The notes under the pieces: model-generated | The model's database searches: none | What the model was told of the DNA's origin: nothing | Seen by the model: the letters and a program-made list of their open reading frames with translations, nothing else | Assembly: GCA_028693235.1 (NCBI GenBank) | Contig: JAQUVW010000006.1 | Location: 1-52,448, forward strand | Direction: 5' to 3' | Source of the DNA: Candidatus Gastranaerophilales bacterium | Lineage (GTDB): Bacteria; Cyanobacteriota; Vampirovibrionia; Gastranaerophilales; Gastranaerophilaceae | DNA: 52,448 nucleotides | Position numbers and translations under genes: made by a program | Shown here: positions 15,718 through 24,470 of the stretch, one piece after another | Position numbering within the stretch: position 1 is the stretch's first letter | Layout: every line of letters begins with the position of its first letter

Positions 15718-16752
15718 ATGTTTTCATTTGATAAAGAGGATTTAAAAGCTAAACTCGCAAAAATTATGGAACCCAGTGTATTGGTAGTAGGTGATTTAGC
15801 TATTGATGAGATGATTTATGGCAATACTGCGAGAATGTCAAGAGAAGCTCCCGTCTTAATTTTGCGTCACTACGATACAAAAGTTATATTGGGTGCTGCT
15901 TCTAATGCTGCTCATAATATTTCGGCTTTAAATAATGGAAAAGTCAGTGTTATCGGCACTTTCGGAGATGATTTGTATGCTCCTATCTTGATTGATGCTT
16001 TTAAAAAAACAGGCGTAAATACTGATTACATGGTTCAAGACAAAGATAGAGCAACTACTGTTAAAACAAGAATTTCAGGCTCTTGCTCTCAATCTATTAC
16101 TCAACAAATCGTTAGGATAGACAGAGAAACTACTGCTCCTTTGTCTGCTGATATTGAAAATAAAATTATTCAAAATCTTGAAAAAGCTATACCTCAGCAC
16201 GATGCGGTCATTTTATCAGACTACAATATCGGAATGATGACGCCTAATGTTATTTCGCAAACTATTTCGATAGCTAAAAAATACGGCAAAGTCGTTGTTG
16301 TAGATGCTCAAAAAAACTTGGAAAGATACAAAGGTGCAACTGCGATGACTCCAAATCAGCCAGACACCGAAGGCTTTATCGGTTATTGCATTAAAGATGA
16401 AAATTCACTTGCTCAAGCAGGAAAAGATATGCTCTCTAAAACCGAAAATGATATTGTTCTTGTTACAAGAGGTGGTGACGGAATGTGCGTTTTTGAACAA
16501 AACGGCAAGATGTCCAAAATTCCTGTGTTTAACAAAACAGATGTATTCGATGTAACAGGTGCCGGTGATACTGTTGTAGCTTCATTTACTTTGGGCTTGG
16601 CTGCAGGTTTGGCTCCTAAAGAAGCTGCTATCGTTGGCAATTTGGCTGCCAGTATTGTTATAAGACATTTCGGCTGTGCTACAACAAGCGTTTCTGAAAT
16701 ATCAAAAACTTTAGACAAATTAAATATGGATGACTTTACTATAAAAGTTTAG
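15718..16752 (+). CDS. rfaE1: PfkB-type kinase, D-glycero-beta-D-manno-heptose-7-phosphate kinase-like
   Basis: The 344-residue protein resembles the kinase half of HldE/RfaE: VLVVGDLAIDEMIYGNTAR near residue 20, SREAPVLIL, GAASNAAHNI (substrate-side glycines), TTVKTRISG, and DVTGAGDTVVASF near residue 278 with the catalytic Asp. The nucleotidyltransferase half is absent, so if heptose is the substrate a separate RfaE2 would be needed. Its neighbours are a DUF4330 protein and an O-antigen ligase, which agrees with envelope sugar metabolism. Substrate assignment within PfkB is by resemblance only. A good AACGGAG ribosome-binding site precedes the ATG. Confidence 0.8.
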   Translation: MFSFDKEDLKAKLAKIMEPSVLVVGDLAIDEMIYGNTARMSREAPVLILRHYDTKVILGAASNAAHNISALNNGKVSVIGTFGDDLYAPILIDAFKKTGVNTDYMVQDKDRATTVKTRISGSCSQSITQQIVRIDRETTAPLSADIENKIIQNLEKAIPQHDAVILSDYNIGMMTPNVISQTISIAKKYGKVVVVDAQKNLERYKGATAMTPNQPDTEGFIGYCIKDENSLAQAGKDMLSKTENDIVLVTRGGDGMCVFEQNGKMSKIPVFNKTDVFDVTGAGDTVVASFTLGLAAGLAPKEAAIVGNLAASIVIRHFGCATTSVSEISKTLDKLNMDDFTIKV

Positions 16753-16762
16753 GAGAATAAAA

Positions 16763-17392
16763 ATGAACTTTAAAGAATTTAAAAAAACTGATTGGTTGAT
16801 TATTGGCTTGGTTATAGCTTTCATAATCATTGCTGTTTTAGCATTCGTCGGCAAAAATACTTTCCTCTCAAAATCACCTGTGAATTCTGAAGAACAAGTC
16901 GCTTTCCAAGTGTTTTTCCGTGGTATAACTATTACCGACCAAGATAGCCCATTCAAACCTAATGATGAAACCTTCATCACTATAAGAAATGTGCCTTATG
17001 CAAAATTGAAAATTTCTGATGTTAAATTTGACAGAAGAAAAATCGCTCTCCCTGCTCCAAGTACAAAAGAAAAAGTTATGATTGTTGATGATGTTTCATC
17101 TCCTTTCCAATTCGATTTCTTAGTTACTTTGGTTGATAAAGCAAAAATTACTGATGACGGTGCTGTTGTCGGTGGCAATAAATTGAAAATAGGCGTACCT
17201 ATTATTTTAGAGGGCAAGAATTATAAATTGAACGGTACCATTTCTAACGTTCAAGTTTTATCTCAAAATCAACAAGTTCCTCAAGGAGCTCAAGGTGCAC
17301 CTCAGGCTAATGCTCCACAACCTCCTGCTCAAGGACAAAGACCTATGCCTCCTGTGCAAGGTCAACAACCTCCTATGCCTGTTAAAAGATAA
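16763..17392 (+). CDS. DUF4330 family membrane-anchored protein (cyanobacterial type)
   Basis: At 209 residues, this has one membrane span at about 11-30 (WLIIGLVIAFIIIAVLAF), then a globular domain whose order of conserved pieces fits cyanobacterial DUF4330: FRGITITDQDSPF, TITIRNVPY-like FITIRNVPYAKLKISDV, then KITDDGAVVGGNKLKIG and ILEGKNYKLNG. The last 40 residues are Pro/Gln-rich repeats (PPAQGQRPMPPVQGQQPP), likely disordered and outside the membrane. The function of DUF4330 is unknown. The gene has AGGAGAAT 4 bases before the ATG and sits between an envelope-sugar kinase and an O-antigen ligase, so a part in surface glycan handling is inferred. Confidence 0.8.
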   Translation: MNFKEFKKTDWLIIGLVIAFIIIAVLAFVGKNTFLSKSPVNSEEQVAFQVFFRGITITDQDSPFKPNDETFITIRNVPYAKLKISDVKFDRRKIALPAPSTKEKVMIVDDVSSPFQFDFLVTLVDKAKITDDGAVVGGNKLKIGVPIILEGKNYKLNGTISNVQVLSQNQQVPQGAQGAPQANAPQPPAQGQRPMPPVQGQQPPMPVKR

Positions 17393-17417
17393 TCACATAA
17401 ATTAAGATTAGAGAAAA

Positions 17418-18791
17418 ATGAATACTGTTAATTCTTCAATTTTAAATACGATAAACAATTCTTTTGCCTTTGTGCAAGATAAGTTTCAAAATATAGTCGA
17501 AAATAGCTTTATACTAAGGAAAATAGATGCAATTATATTTGCATTTATTTCTTTGGTATTGATTTCTTCATTGTTTTTGCCCAGTGAAATGATTGGGCTT
17601 GTTGCTTGTGTTGTTATTGGGCTTACCGTTTTTAAATTGTTTTTGATAAAGGGACAAAACATAAACCTTGCTGTTTGTAATGTTTGGATATTCGGTTTTA
17701 TTGCTTTTTCAATTTACAGTGTAGCAAATTCAACAGAGCCGAGTTTAAGTTTATATGGCTTTACAAAAACCCTAATATATATGGGGTTCTATTTTTCTTT
17801 AATTCAGTTTTTCAGATATAACAAAGATAAATTTTTACCTGTTATATATTTAATCGGAATATTGGTTTCTATTGAAGCTGTAATAGGTTTGTTTCAAAAC
17901 ACATTGGGGCTTGAAAATATCTCAACTTGGCAAGATACCAGCTATGTGAACCCAGAAGATGTATTATCAAGAGTTTATGGTACATTGCAACCGTATAACC
18001 CCAATCTTCTCGCTGGGTATATGATTTCAGGTTTTTCTGCAATTTTAGCGTTTATATTTGTTTCTTTAAACAATAAAAAATACCAATCTGTTATATTGGG
18101 CTGTGTGCTTGCTTTGCTTTCTTGTTTAACCATATTTTTTACAGGCTGCAGAGGGGCTTATGTCGCTTTATTTGCTATCTTTATAGGCGTTGTGCTTGCT
18201 TCTTGGCAAGTGATTTTTAAAGAATGTTTGTTCGGCGAAAAACTTAAATCGTATTGGAAATATGTTGTTTCTTCTGTCGGTGGGGCTGTTGTGCTTGTTA
18301 TGGTTTGCACGCCTGCTATTTTAAAAAGAATTTTATCTATTTTTATTTTAAGAGAGGATTCTTCAACCTCATTCAGAATGAACGTTTACAAATCAAGCTT
18401 GCAAATGTTTCAAGACAACTGGCTTTTAGGTATCGGAACAGGCAACAAAACTTTTAGAGAAGTCTATGGGCTATATATGGTCTCAGGCTTTGATGCGTTA
18501 AGCTCTTACAACGTGTTCCTTGAAATCGCCGTAGAGAGCGGAATTTTCGCCCTTATTGCTTATGTTGGCTTCTTATTCGTGTTATTAAAAAATGCGGTTT
18601 TAGATTTTATAAATTCAAAAGAAATTTTAACAAAAATATTAATTTTTACTACGGCTATAAGCGTAGTCGGTATAATGGTTCACGGCTTATTTGATACTAT
18701 TTATTTTAGACCTCAGGTTCAGTTCGTTTTCTGGACGATGGTTTCAATTTTGGTTGTGATTTTGCAAAATAAAGAAGAACAAGAAGGATAG
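17418..18791 (+). CDS. O-antigen ligase/polymerase family protein (IctB-like)
   Basis: The protein has 457 residues and about ten to twelve hydrophobic spans. The large loop contains STWQDTSYVNPEDVLSRVYG and YNPNLLAGYM, which are the hallmark of the cyanobacterial IctB branch of the Wzy/WaaL superfamily, followed by FFTGCRGAYVALF and GIGTGNKTFREVYG. WaaL-type enzymes transfer polymerised glycan onto lipid carriers in the periplasm; IctB was once proposed as an inorganic-carbon transporter but is generally seen as an O-antigen ligase relative. The genomic neighbours favour the glycan role. Confidence 0.87.
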   Translation: MNTVNSSILNTINNSFAFVQDKFQNIVENSFILRKIDAIIFAFISLVLISSLFLPSEMIGLVACVVIGLTVFKLFLIKGQNINLAVCNVWIFGFIAFSIYSVANSTEPSLSLYGFTKTLIYMGFYFSLIQFFRYNKDKFLPVIYLIGILVSIEAVIGLFQNTLGLENISTWQDTSYVNPEDVLSRVYGTLQPYNPNLLAGYMISGFSAILAFIFVSLNNKKYQSVILGCVLALLSCLTIFFTGCRGAYVALFAIFIGVVLASWQVIFKECLFGEKLKSYWKYVVSSVGGAVVLVMVCTPAILKRILSIFILREDSSTSFRMNVYKSSLQMFQDNWLLGIGTGNKTFREVYGLYMVSGFDALSSYNVFLEIAVESGIFALIAYVGFLFVLLKNAVLDFINSKEILTKILIFTTAISVVGIMVHGLFDTIYFRPQVQFVFWTMVSILVVILQNKEEQEG

Positions 18792-18795
18792 ATTA

Positions 18796-20169
18796 ATGGA
18801 AAAACCTAAAAGACAAAGAGTTCAAGAACAAGATAAAATTCAACGTAGAAGCAATTTTGACGCTGTTGAAAGTAATTTGACTTCGGAGCAAGCTAAAATA
18901 GAAGCAAATCGCTGCTTATCTTGCAAAAACGCAAGATGTATTCAAGGTTGCCCCGTAAATATAAATATACCAGAATTTATAAAAGCTATAAAAGAAGATA
19001 ATCTTGAAAAAGCCGGTGATGTAATTAGAGAATCAAGCTTCTTGCCTTCTGTTTGCGGACGTGTTTGCCCTCAAGAAAGACAATGTGAAGGTAAATGTGT
19101 AATGGGTATAAAAGGCGAAGCCATTGCAATAGGTTGCCTTGAAAGATATGTCGGCGATAATACGGACGCTAAAGTCGGAGAGATTAAAAATTCCGGCAAA
19201 AAAGTTGCTGTAATAGGCTCAGGTTGTGCGGGAATTTCTGCTGCTGCAGATTTGAGAAAAGCCGGTCACGAGGTGACTGTTTTTGAAGCTTTGCACAAAT
19301 TAGGCGGCGTTTTAAGATATGGCATCCCTCCATTCAGACTTCCGAGAAAATTCTTAGATAGAGAAATTGAATCTTTGAAAAAAATCGGTGTGAAATTTGA
19401 AACAAATGTCGTTGTAGGAAAATCCATCACCATCAAACAACTAAAAGATGACGGTTTTGATGCAATTTTTATTTGCTCTGGTGCCGGACTTCCAAAAATG
19501 CTTGGGGTTCCGGGTGAAAACTTGAACGGCGTATATTCAGCTAATGAATTTTTGACCCGTGTAAACTTGATGCAGGCAAACGAACCATCTACACCTACAC
19601 CTATAAAAATTGGTAAAAAAGCCGCTATTATTGGTGGGGGCAATGTAGCGATGGACGCTGCTCGTGTCGCTGTAAGAGTCGGGTTCGAAAATGTCTATAT
19701 CGTCTACAGAAGAACAGAAGCTGAATTACCTGCTCGTTTGGAAGAAATTAGACACGCTAAAGAAGAAGGTATTGTCTTTAAATTGCTTCATAGCCCTACT
19801 GAAATTATGGGTAAAGACGGATATGTTGCAGGCATGAAGCTTGATGTAATGGAGCTTGGTGAACCTGATGAATCAGGTCGTCGCCGTCCTGTTAAAACCG
19901 GAAAAGTTGATGAAATGGATATCGATACTGTTATTGTTGCATTAGGTACCGGTCCAAATCCTATCATTCAACGTTCGGCTGAAGCTGATAACATGGAGCT
20001 TGGAACTGACAATAAAGGTTATATTGTAATTGACGCTGAAACCGGAAAAACAAACCTTGAGGGTGTTTTTGCAGGTGGTGATGTCGCTCCGAGTGGTGTC
20101 TCAAATGCAATCAATGCTATGGGGGCAGGTAAAAGAGCTGCAAAAGCAATTAATGAATATTTAGCATAG
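18796..20169 (+). CDS. gltD: Glutamate synthase small subunit-type NADPH oxidoreductase
   Basis: The protein has 457 residues. The N-terminal Fe-S domain has CLSCKNARCIQGCP near residue 38 and CGRVCPQERQCEGKC near 88. FAD-binding GSGCAGISAAADLRKAGH lies near 137, and NADPH-binding IIGGGNVAMDAARVAVRVG near 280. The C-terminal part has GVFAGGDVAPSGVSNAI, the typical FAD-linked ending. This form matches homotetrameric GltA-type proteins and also NfnB subunits of electron-bifurcating transhydrogenase; the large subunit or NfnA gene is not in the window, so which role applies is undecided. It has GAAGGA before the ATG and follows the ligase gene by 4 bases. Confidence 0.88.
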   Translation: MEKPKRQRVQEQDKIQRRSNFDAVESNLTSEQAKIEANRCLSCKNARCIQGCPVNINIPEFIKAIKEDNLEKAGDVIRESSFLPSVCGRVCPQERQCEGKCVMGIKGEAIAIGCLERYVGDNTDAKVGEIKNSGKKVAVIGSGCAGISAAADLRKAGHEVTVFEALHKLGGVLRYGIPPFRLPRKFLDREIESLKKIGVKFETNVVVGKSITIKQLKDDGFDAIFICSGAGLPKMLGVPGENLNGVYSANEFLTRVNLMQANEPSTPTPIKIGKKAAIIGGGNVAMDAARVAVRVGFENVYIVYRRTEAELPARLEEIRHAKEEGIVFKLLHSPTEIMGKDGYVAGMKLDVMELGEPDESGRRRPVKTGKVDEMDIDTVIVALGTGPNPIIQRSAEADNMELGTDNKGYIVIDAETGKTNLEGVFAGGDVAPSGVSNAINAMGAGKRAAKAINEYLA

Positions 20170-20188
20170 TTATTTTAATTATAAGTCA

Positions 20189-20216
20189 AAAAGAGCTCCA
20201 TTGGGGGCTCTTTTTT
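20189..20216 (+). terminator. Bidirectional terminator between gltD and hydF
   Basis: AAAAGAGCTCC and GGGGCTCTTTTTT form a strong stem with an ATTG loop; both strands present a T run, so it can serve the converging hydF transcript too. Confidence 0.8.
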
Positions 20217-20259
20217 CGTTGAATTTTAACATATCAGGCTCAATGTTTGGCAATAAACT

Positions 20260-21462
20260 CTATTTCATAAACATTTCGGTTGCTCTATCAAGTATTCCGA
20301 GGCAGTAGGCTATTGTTACTCCGTAGTTTGTAATCGGGACATTTGCGTTTTTGCATTTCAAAATTCTTGAAAGTATTTCACGCCTGTTTGTCATGCAGCC
20401 GCCACAATGAATTATGAGTTTGTAGTCTTTAATATTTTCTGCAAATTGATGTGAAGAATAGTATTCAAATATCAGATTTTTACCTGTCTTTTTTCTTAAA
20501 AAATTAGGAATTTTTACTTGCCCGATATCATCTGCAATTTGGTGGTGTGTGCAACTTTCGCAGATGAGGATTTTGTCCCCGTCTTGGAGTTCTTTTATTG
20601 TTTTTGCACCTTCTATAAATGTTTTTAAGTCACCTTTTAGTCTTGCAAAAAGTATTGAAAAAGAGGTCAAATTTATATTTTCAGGCACAATATCATTGAC
20701 TTCTTTGAACGCTTGAGAGTCCGTTATCACAATTTTGGGAGGTTCTTTTGTCATTGAAAGAGCCTTTTTTAGGCTTTTTTCAGTAACGACTATTGTTTGG
20801 CAATTTTTATCCAGCAATTCCCTCAAAACCTGAACTTCAGGCAATATAAGTCTTCCCTTTGGTGCTTCTTTGTCAATAGGTGTCACAAGAATTGCATTTT
20901 CACCATCTTCAATAGCACCTTCTACTACAGATGGCGGGGTGATAAATTCTTCAGGCACATTGTTTATAAGCTCTTGTTTTATTTTTATAATTATATTTTC
21001 ATCACTTTGGGCTGATGTTTTAACAATAGAGTTAGTTTTTTCTTTAATATAGTCAAATTTTTCTTGAGATATTTCTTTCAAATCAGTTTTATTAATCACT
21101 GCGATTGTAGGGATTTTTATTTCTTGAAATTTTTTAAATAATTCATTTTCAAATTCGTCCCAGCCATCTTTATCGCAGACTATAATTGCGATATCGGTTC
21201 TATCTATGACTTTAAGGGTCTTGTCGACTCTTTGTTTTCCGAGTTCTCCGATGTCGTCAATCCCTGCTGTATCTATAAAAACAACAGGTCCTAATGGGAG
21301 CATTTCCATTGTCTTTTCAACGGCATCTGTCGTTGTACCTGCTACATTTGAAACTATTGAAATATTTTGGTGTGTAAGTTTATTGATTATTGAGGATTTC
21401 CCAACATTTCTACGACCGAATATACCAATATGTAATCTGAGTGCTTTTGGTGTTTTTTGCAT
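20260..21462 (-). CDS. hydF: [FeFe]-hydrogenase H-cluster maturation GTPase HydF
   Basis: HydF is the scaffold on which the 2Fe subcluster of [FeFe]-hydrogenase is assembled before insertion in HydA. The 400-residue protein has the GTPase domain first: G1 GRRNVGKSSIIN near residue 15, switch NVAGTTTDAVE, G3 DTAGIDD, G4 INKTD. The C-terminal Fe-S site appears as CTH in CESCTHHQ near residue 305 and HCGGC near 355, the CxH...HCxxC pattern specific to HydF. hydE, hydG and the hydrogenase are not in the window, but their presence elsewhere is implied, indicating anaerobic fermentative life. Confidence 0.93.
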   Translation of the reverse strand: MQKTPKALRLHIGIFGRRNVGKSSIINKLTHQNISIVSNVAGTTTDAVEKTMEMLPLGPVVFIDTAGIDDIGELGKQRVDKTLKVIDRTDIAIIVCDKDGWDEFENELFKKFQEIKIPTIAVINKTDLKEISQEKFDYIKEKTNSIVKTSAQSDENIIIKIKQELINNVPEEFITPPSVVEGAIEDGENAILVTPIDKEAPKGRLILPEVQVLRELLDKNCQTIVVTEKSLKKALSMTKEPPKIVITDSQAFKEVNDIVPENINLTSFSILFARLKGDLKTFIEGAKTIKELQDGDKILICESCTHHQIADDIGQVKIPNFLRKKTGKNLIFEYYSSHQFAENIKDYKLIIHCGGCMTNRREILSRILKCKNANVPITNYGVTIAYCLGILDRATEMFMK

Positions 21463-21479
21463 TATTTTCTTCTTTCCTT

Positions 21480-22478
21480 TTATTTTTTAACGATTTCTTT
21501 TACATTAAATCCGTTTCGTAGGAAGAAGTATGTCGCTATCACGCTCACAATTATAATCGTAATAAACTGTTGTGTAAAGGCAACGGCAAGAGCTTGTGAT
21601 TTGTTTATGGAATACATAGCTAAAGCCATTATATAGGCATATTGATAGGGTCCTATATAAATCGAAGTTGAGGGAATAATGGTTGATAGTGCCGTAAGCC
21701 CTATGACAAAAAATGTCGCAATCAGTCCTGCTTTTAGGTTGAAACCTACAAAGAGTAAAAGAGGCATAAGACATTCAAGTCCCCACACTGCAATGCTGTA
21801 TAGCCCTATTTTAATTGCTTTTTTCGGCTCTAAAATATTTTTAAATCCTGTTATAAACGAATTTACCAACTCCGACATTCTTTCAATAAAAGATGTTGCA
21901 ATTTTTTGAAATTTTTGAGGTAACAATTTTGTTTTGTTTTTAAAGAAAAGTTTTATAGCTTCTGTTTTATTGTATTTTAAAATTAGTAATGAAACAAAAA
22001 GGGCGGTAAAAAATATTAATCCGCCTGTTATTGTCAAATCTACAATCCAACCTTTTGTTTGAGAAAATAAAATGGCAATGATTAAAAGCGAAACCACTGT
22101 TATACCGTCAAAAATTCGTTCTAAAACTATTGAGCCTAAAACTTCCATTTTGCTGATATTTTTGGCTTCTCCAAGATGGTAGGCTCTAAAAAAATCACCT
22201 GCTCTTGCGGGCAAAAATATATTCAACGCCGCACCTGTTGTATATATTTGCCAAAGTTCGTTTTTATTGCAACCAGAGGCGTTAGGCAATATTTGTTGCC
22301 ACCTTGCACCTCTTACAAAATAAGAAAATGTATAAACGGGCACCAGTAGCCATAAAATATTCAAATTAAATGACTTAATCGTATTTAACATGGTTTTAAT
22401 ATCGATATTTTTAAACACCAATATTAAAAATAATATCGTTACTGCAAGAGCAAGAACTCTTTTTTTTGTTAATTTCAT
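21480..22478 (-). CDS. Flippase-like integral membrane protein (LPG synthase TM/UPF0104 family)
   Basis: At 332 residues, about eight hydrophobic spans are visible. The motif LPARAGDFFRAYHLGEAKNI near residue 92 is the conserved signature of the lysylphosphatidylglycerol-synthase membrane domain/UPF0104 family, often annotated as flippase-like. FVRGARWQQIL near 48 is also typical. The catalytic acyl-transfer domain of MprF is absent, so lipid lysylation is not expected. It probably moves a lipid-linked compound across the inner membrane. It lies 7 bases downstream of the alcohol dehydrogenase gene and 17 upstream of hydF, in one transcription direction. Confidence 0.83.
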   Translation of the reverse strand: MKLTKKRVLALAVTILFLILVFKNIDIKTMLNTIKSFNLNILWLLVPVYTFSYFVRGARWQQILPNASGCNKNELWQIYTTGAALNIFLPARAGDFFRAYHLGEAKNISKMEVLGSIVLERIFDGITVVSLLIIAILFSQTKGWIVDLTITGGLIFFTALFVSLLILKYNKTEAIKLFFKNKTKLLPQKFQKIATSFIERMSELVNSFITGFKNILEPKKAIKIGLYSIAVWGLECLMPLLLFVGFNLKAGLIATFFVIGLTALSTIIPSTSIYIGPYQYAYIMALAMYSINKSQALAVAFTQQFITIIIVSVIATYFFLRNGFNVKEIVKK

Positions 22479-22485
22479 TTCGCTT

Positions 22486-23451
22486 TTATTTACTTATTTT
22501 AATAAGAATTTTTATTGTATCTTTGTCTTTGTTTTTTTCAAAAGCTTCAAGTGCATCATCCATATCGTATATGCCTGAGACAAAAGGTTTGAAGTCTATT
22601 TTTTTTTGTTCTAAAAATCTTAAAGCAGGTTTGAATTGTCCGCATCTTGAACCTAAAACTGTTATTTCGTTAATTACAATCGGGGCAAAATTAAATTCTT
22701 TAGAGGCCGCAATGGTACTTTTGAGAACCAGTATTCCTCTTGGTTTTACAGATGCAATAGATGTCTCAAATCCGCTCAATGAGCCTGTCGCTTCTACAAC
22801 TACGTCATAGATATTGCCTTCTGTCAAATCTGCAAGCAATTTAGTTTTTACGTTTTGTTCTTTTGCTATATCAAGTTTGTTTTGGTGTTTGCCGACGAGA
22901 GTAACGTCAAGCCCAGCAGAAGTTAATGCTATAGCTGTTGTAAGCCCTAGTTTGCCGTCGCCCAACACCATCACTTTTTTGTATGGTGGAATATGTAATT
23001 GTTCAAGTATTTCAAGCCCTGCAGCTAAAGGTTCGACAAAAACAGCTTCTTCATTGGGTACATTTTCAGGCACTTCAATCAAGTTTGAAAGCGGCATTGT
23101 GACGTATTCTGCGAAACATCCATCTTTTTGCCAAATCCCTAAAGTGCTTCTATTCGGGCAATGGCGTTGCAAGTCTTTTGCACACCATTCGCAGTTGTTA
23201 CAGCCGAGGTTGATTTCTCCTACAACACGTTTGCCTAAAAGTGATTTATCTTTATCGTTTATTTTTTCAACTATTCCGACAAACTCGTGTCCTAGAATCC
23301 CATTGTAGCCCATATAGCCTTTGGTGATTTCGTAGTCTGTGTTACAAATCCCTGCAAGCACGACTTTTACAAGTGCTTCTCCTTCTTTAGGTTCAGGAAT
23401 TTTATAGTTTCTATCAAGTTTTAATTCGCCATCAAATACAATTGCTTTCAT
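22486..23451 (-). CDS. Zinc-dependent medium-chain alcohol dehydrogenase-like protein
   Basis: At 321 residues, this has the N-terminal GroES-like domain with catalytic-zinc region GICNTDYEITKG and GHEFVGIVE (Cys near 36, His-Glu near 56), the structural-zinc lobe CNNCEWCAKDLQRHC near 80, and a Rossmann domain with VMVLGDGKLGLTTAIAL near residue 158 (GDGxLG for NAD(P) binding). Family members oxidise alcohols or polyols, or reduce aldehydes; the substrate cannot be read. It could also be a sorbitol or threonine dehydrogenase relative. The gene is in the minus-strand run with the flippase-like gene. Confidence 0.88.
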   Translation of the reverse strand: MKAIVFDGELKLDRNYKIPEPKEGEALVKVVLAGICNTDYEITKGYMGYNGILGHEFVGIVEKINDKDKSLLGKRVVGEINLGCNNCEWCAKDLQRHCPNRSTLGIWQKDGCFAEYVTMPLSNLIEVPENVPNEEAVFVEPLAAGLEILEQLHIPPYKKVMVLGDGKLGLTTAIALTSAGLDVTLVGKHQNKLDIAKEQNVKTKLLADLTEGNIYDVVVEATGSLSGFETSIASVKPRGILVLKSTIAASKEFNFAPIVINEITVLGSRCGQFKPALRFLEQKKIDFKPFVSGIYDMDDALEAFEKNKDKDTIKILIKISK

Positions 23452-23487
23452 ATCAACCTCACTTTCTGTTTAATCATATCATCAATA

Positions 23488-24042
23488 TTATGAATTAATA
23501 AGTTTTAATGAGTTTGATTTTATTCTGTTTTGCAAAGCGAGTTTGATGTTCAAAGCTGTTTTTTGTGGGATTAGGTTGAAAAAATCTTCCATTGTAAGAG
23601 CTTTTTCTGCCTTTTTTATAAACAATCCAGCTTTTGTATATTTTTTTTCATTTAGTAAATTTGATATTTTTATCTCATATAGTGATGAGTATAATTCTTC
23701 ATTGTCACAGTTGATATTTGAAAAAGCTCGATCGCAGTATAGGATAGCTTTTTGAGGGTTTGAGATGTAAGAATAACAATTTGCAATTCCGCCTAAAATT
23801 TTTGCGTTATCAGGTCTTAATTCGTTTGCCTGCAAATAATAATTGAGTGCTTCTTTCGTTTTGCCTTGTATAAAGCGTATGTCGCCCATTAAAATAAGGC
23901 TTTTAGCGTGATTTGGAGTCAGCTTTAGTGCGGTGTTTAAATTTCTTACAGCTTTTTTTAGTTTATTAAAATAGAAAAAATTGTCTTCTGCTTCTCGATA
24001 TAAAATTTCAGATTTTATATTTATAACATCTGCGTTTATCAT
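23488..24042 (-). CDS. Tetratricopeptide repeat protein
   Basis: At 184 residues, this carries three to four TPR-like units at about residues 25-135: LKKAVRNLNTALKLTPNHAKSL, ALNYYLQANELRPDNAKIL and GIANCYSYISNPQKAILYCD. It has no signal peptide or membrane span. It is first in the minus-strand run leading to the dehydrogenase, flippase-like protein and hydF (36 bases separate it from the dehydrogenase). No specific partner is suggested by sequence. Confidence 0.8.
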   Translation of the reverse strand: MINADVINIKSEILYREAEDNFFYFNKLKKAVRNLNTALKLTPNHAKSLILMGDIRFIQGKTKEALNYYLQANELRPDNAKILGGIANCYSYISNPQKAILYCDRAFSNINCDNEELYSSLYEIKISNLLNEKKYTKAGLFIKKAEKALTMEDFFNLIPQKTALNIKLALQNRIKSNSLKLINS

Positions 24043-24144
24043 TTATAAAATTATCCCCAAGTGATTATTAAAGTATAAAAAAGTTTACTTTATTTATTTT
24101 AAAATCTTGTGCCGAATAGGTCTACATCTCAACTGCTACAAGCG

Positions 24145-24276
24145 TCATGGAAAAACATGCTAAACCCATGTGTGTCATGGATTTACATGATATAAAATTT
24201 AACTTTACATAATGTTACGCAAAAACTTACGTAGCAAGCCTTTTGCCCCAAAATCCATGTGGCACATGGATTTACA
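24145..24276. repeat. Two imperfect palindromic repeats of the CCATGTG...CATGGATTTACA family
   Basis: Two 22-base copies lie at 24166-24187 and 24255-24276, each a short palindrome around CCATGTG/CATGG followed by ATTTACA. A further piece TCATGGAAAAACATG lies at 24145-24159. The same units recur at 51629-51733. They occupy most of the 428-base gap between a TPR gene and nrdJ, which otherwise holds only the nrdJ promoter. Confidence 0.6.
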
Positions 24277-24403
24277 CTTAGTTAAAATTTGTTAATATTT
24301 TCCTTTAGATTTCCTTTAAATAATCTTCGCATGACTTCGTAGTTTACCCACATTGGCTGATTGATTGAAAATTGTCAAATGCTTTTTTCCTACCAAATAA
24401 CCT

Positions 24404-24433
24404 TTTACGGGCATGGGGTTTTTAAGGTACAAT
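24404..24433 (+). promoter_or_regulatory. Candidate nrdJ promoter
   Basis: TTTACG, 18 bases, TACAAT, ending about 37 bases before the TTG start. A second TATAAT at 24446-24451 lacks a -35. No cobalamin-riboswitch core was recognised in this gap. Confidence 0.35.
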
Positions 24434-24470
24434 ATTTTCAATAAGTATAATATTAAGAAGGGGTTTAAAA

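Noticed and set aside
22814-23308. Plus-strand frame of 164 codons opposite the alcohol dehydrogenase
   Set aside because: Antisense shadow of a gene with both zinc-site motifs intact.
24145-24276. CRISPR array
   Set aside because: Only two imperfect palindromic units at irregular distance, without spacers of constant length or cas genes.
24043-24470. Cobalamin riboswitch before nrdJ
   Set aside because: I looked for the conserved B12-box and found only palindromic repeats; absence is by eye and not proven.
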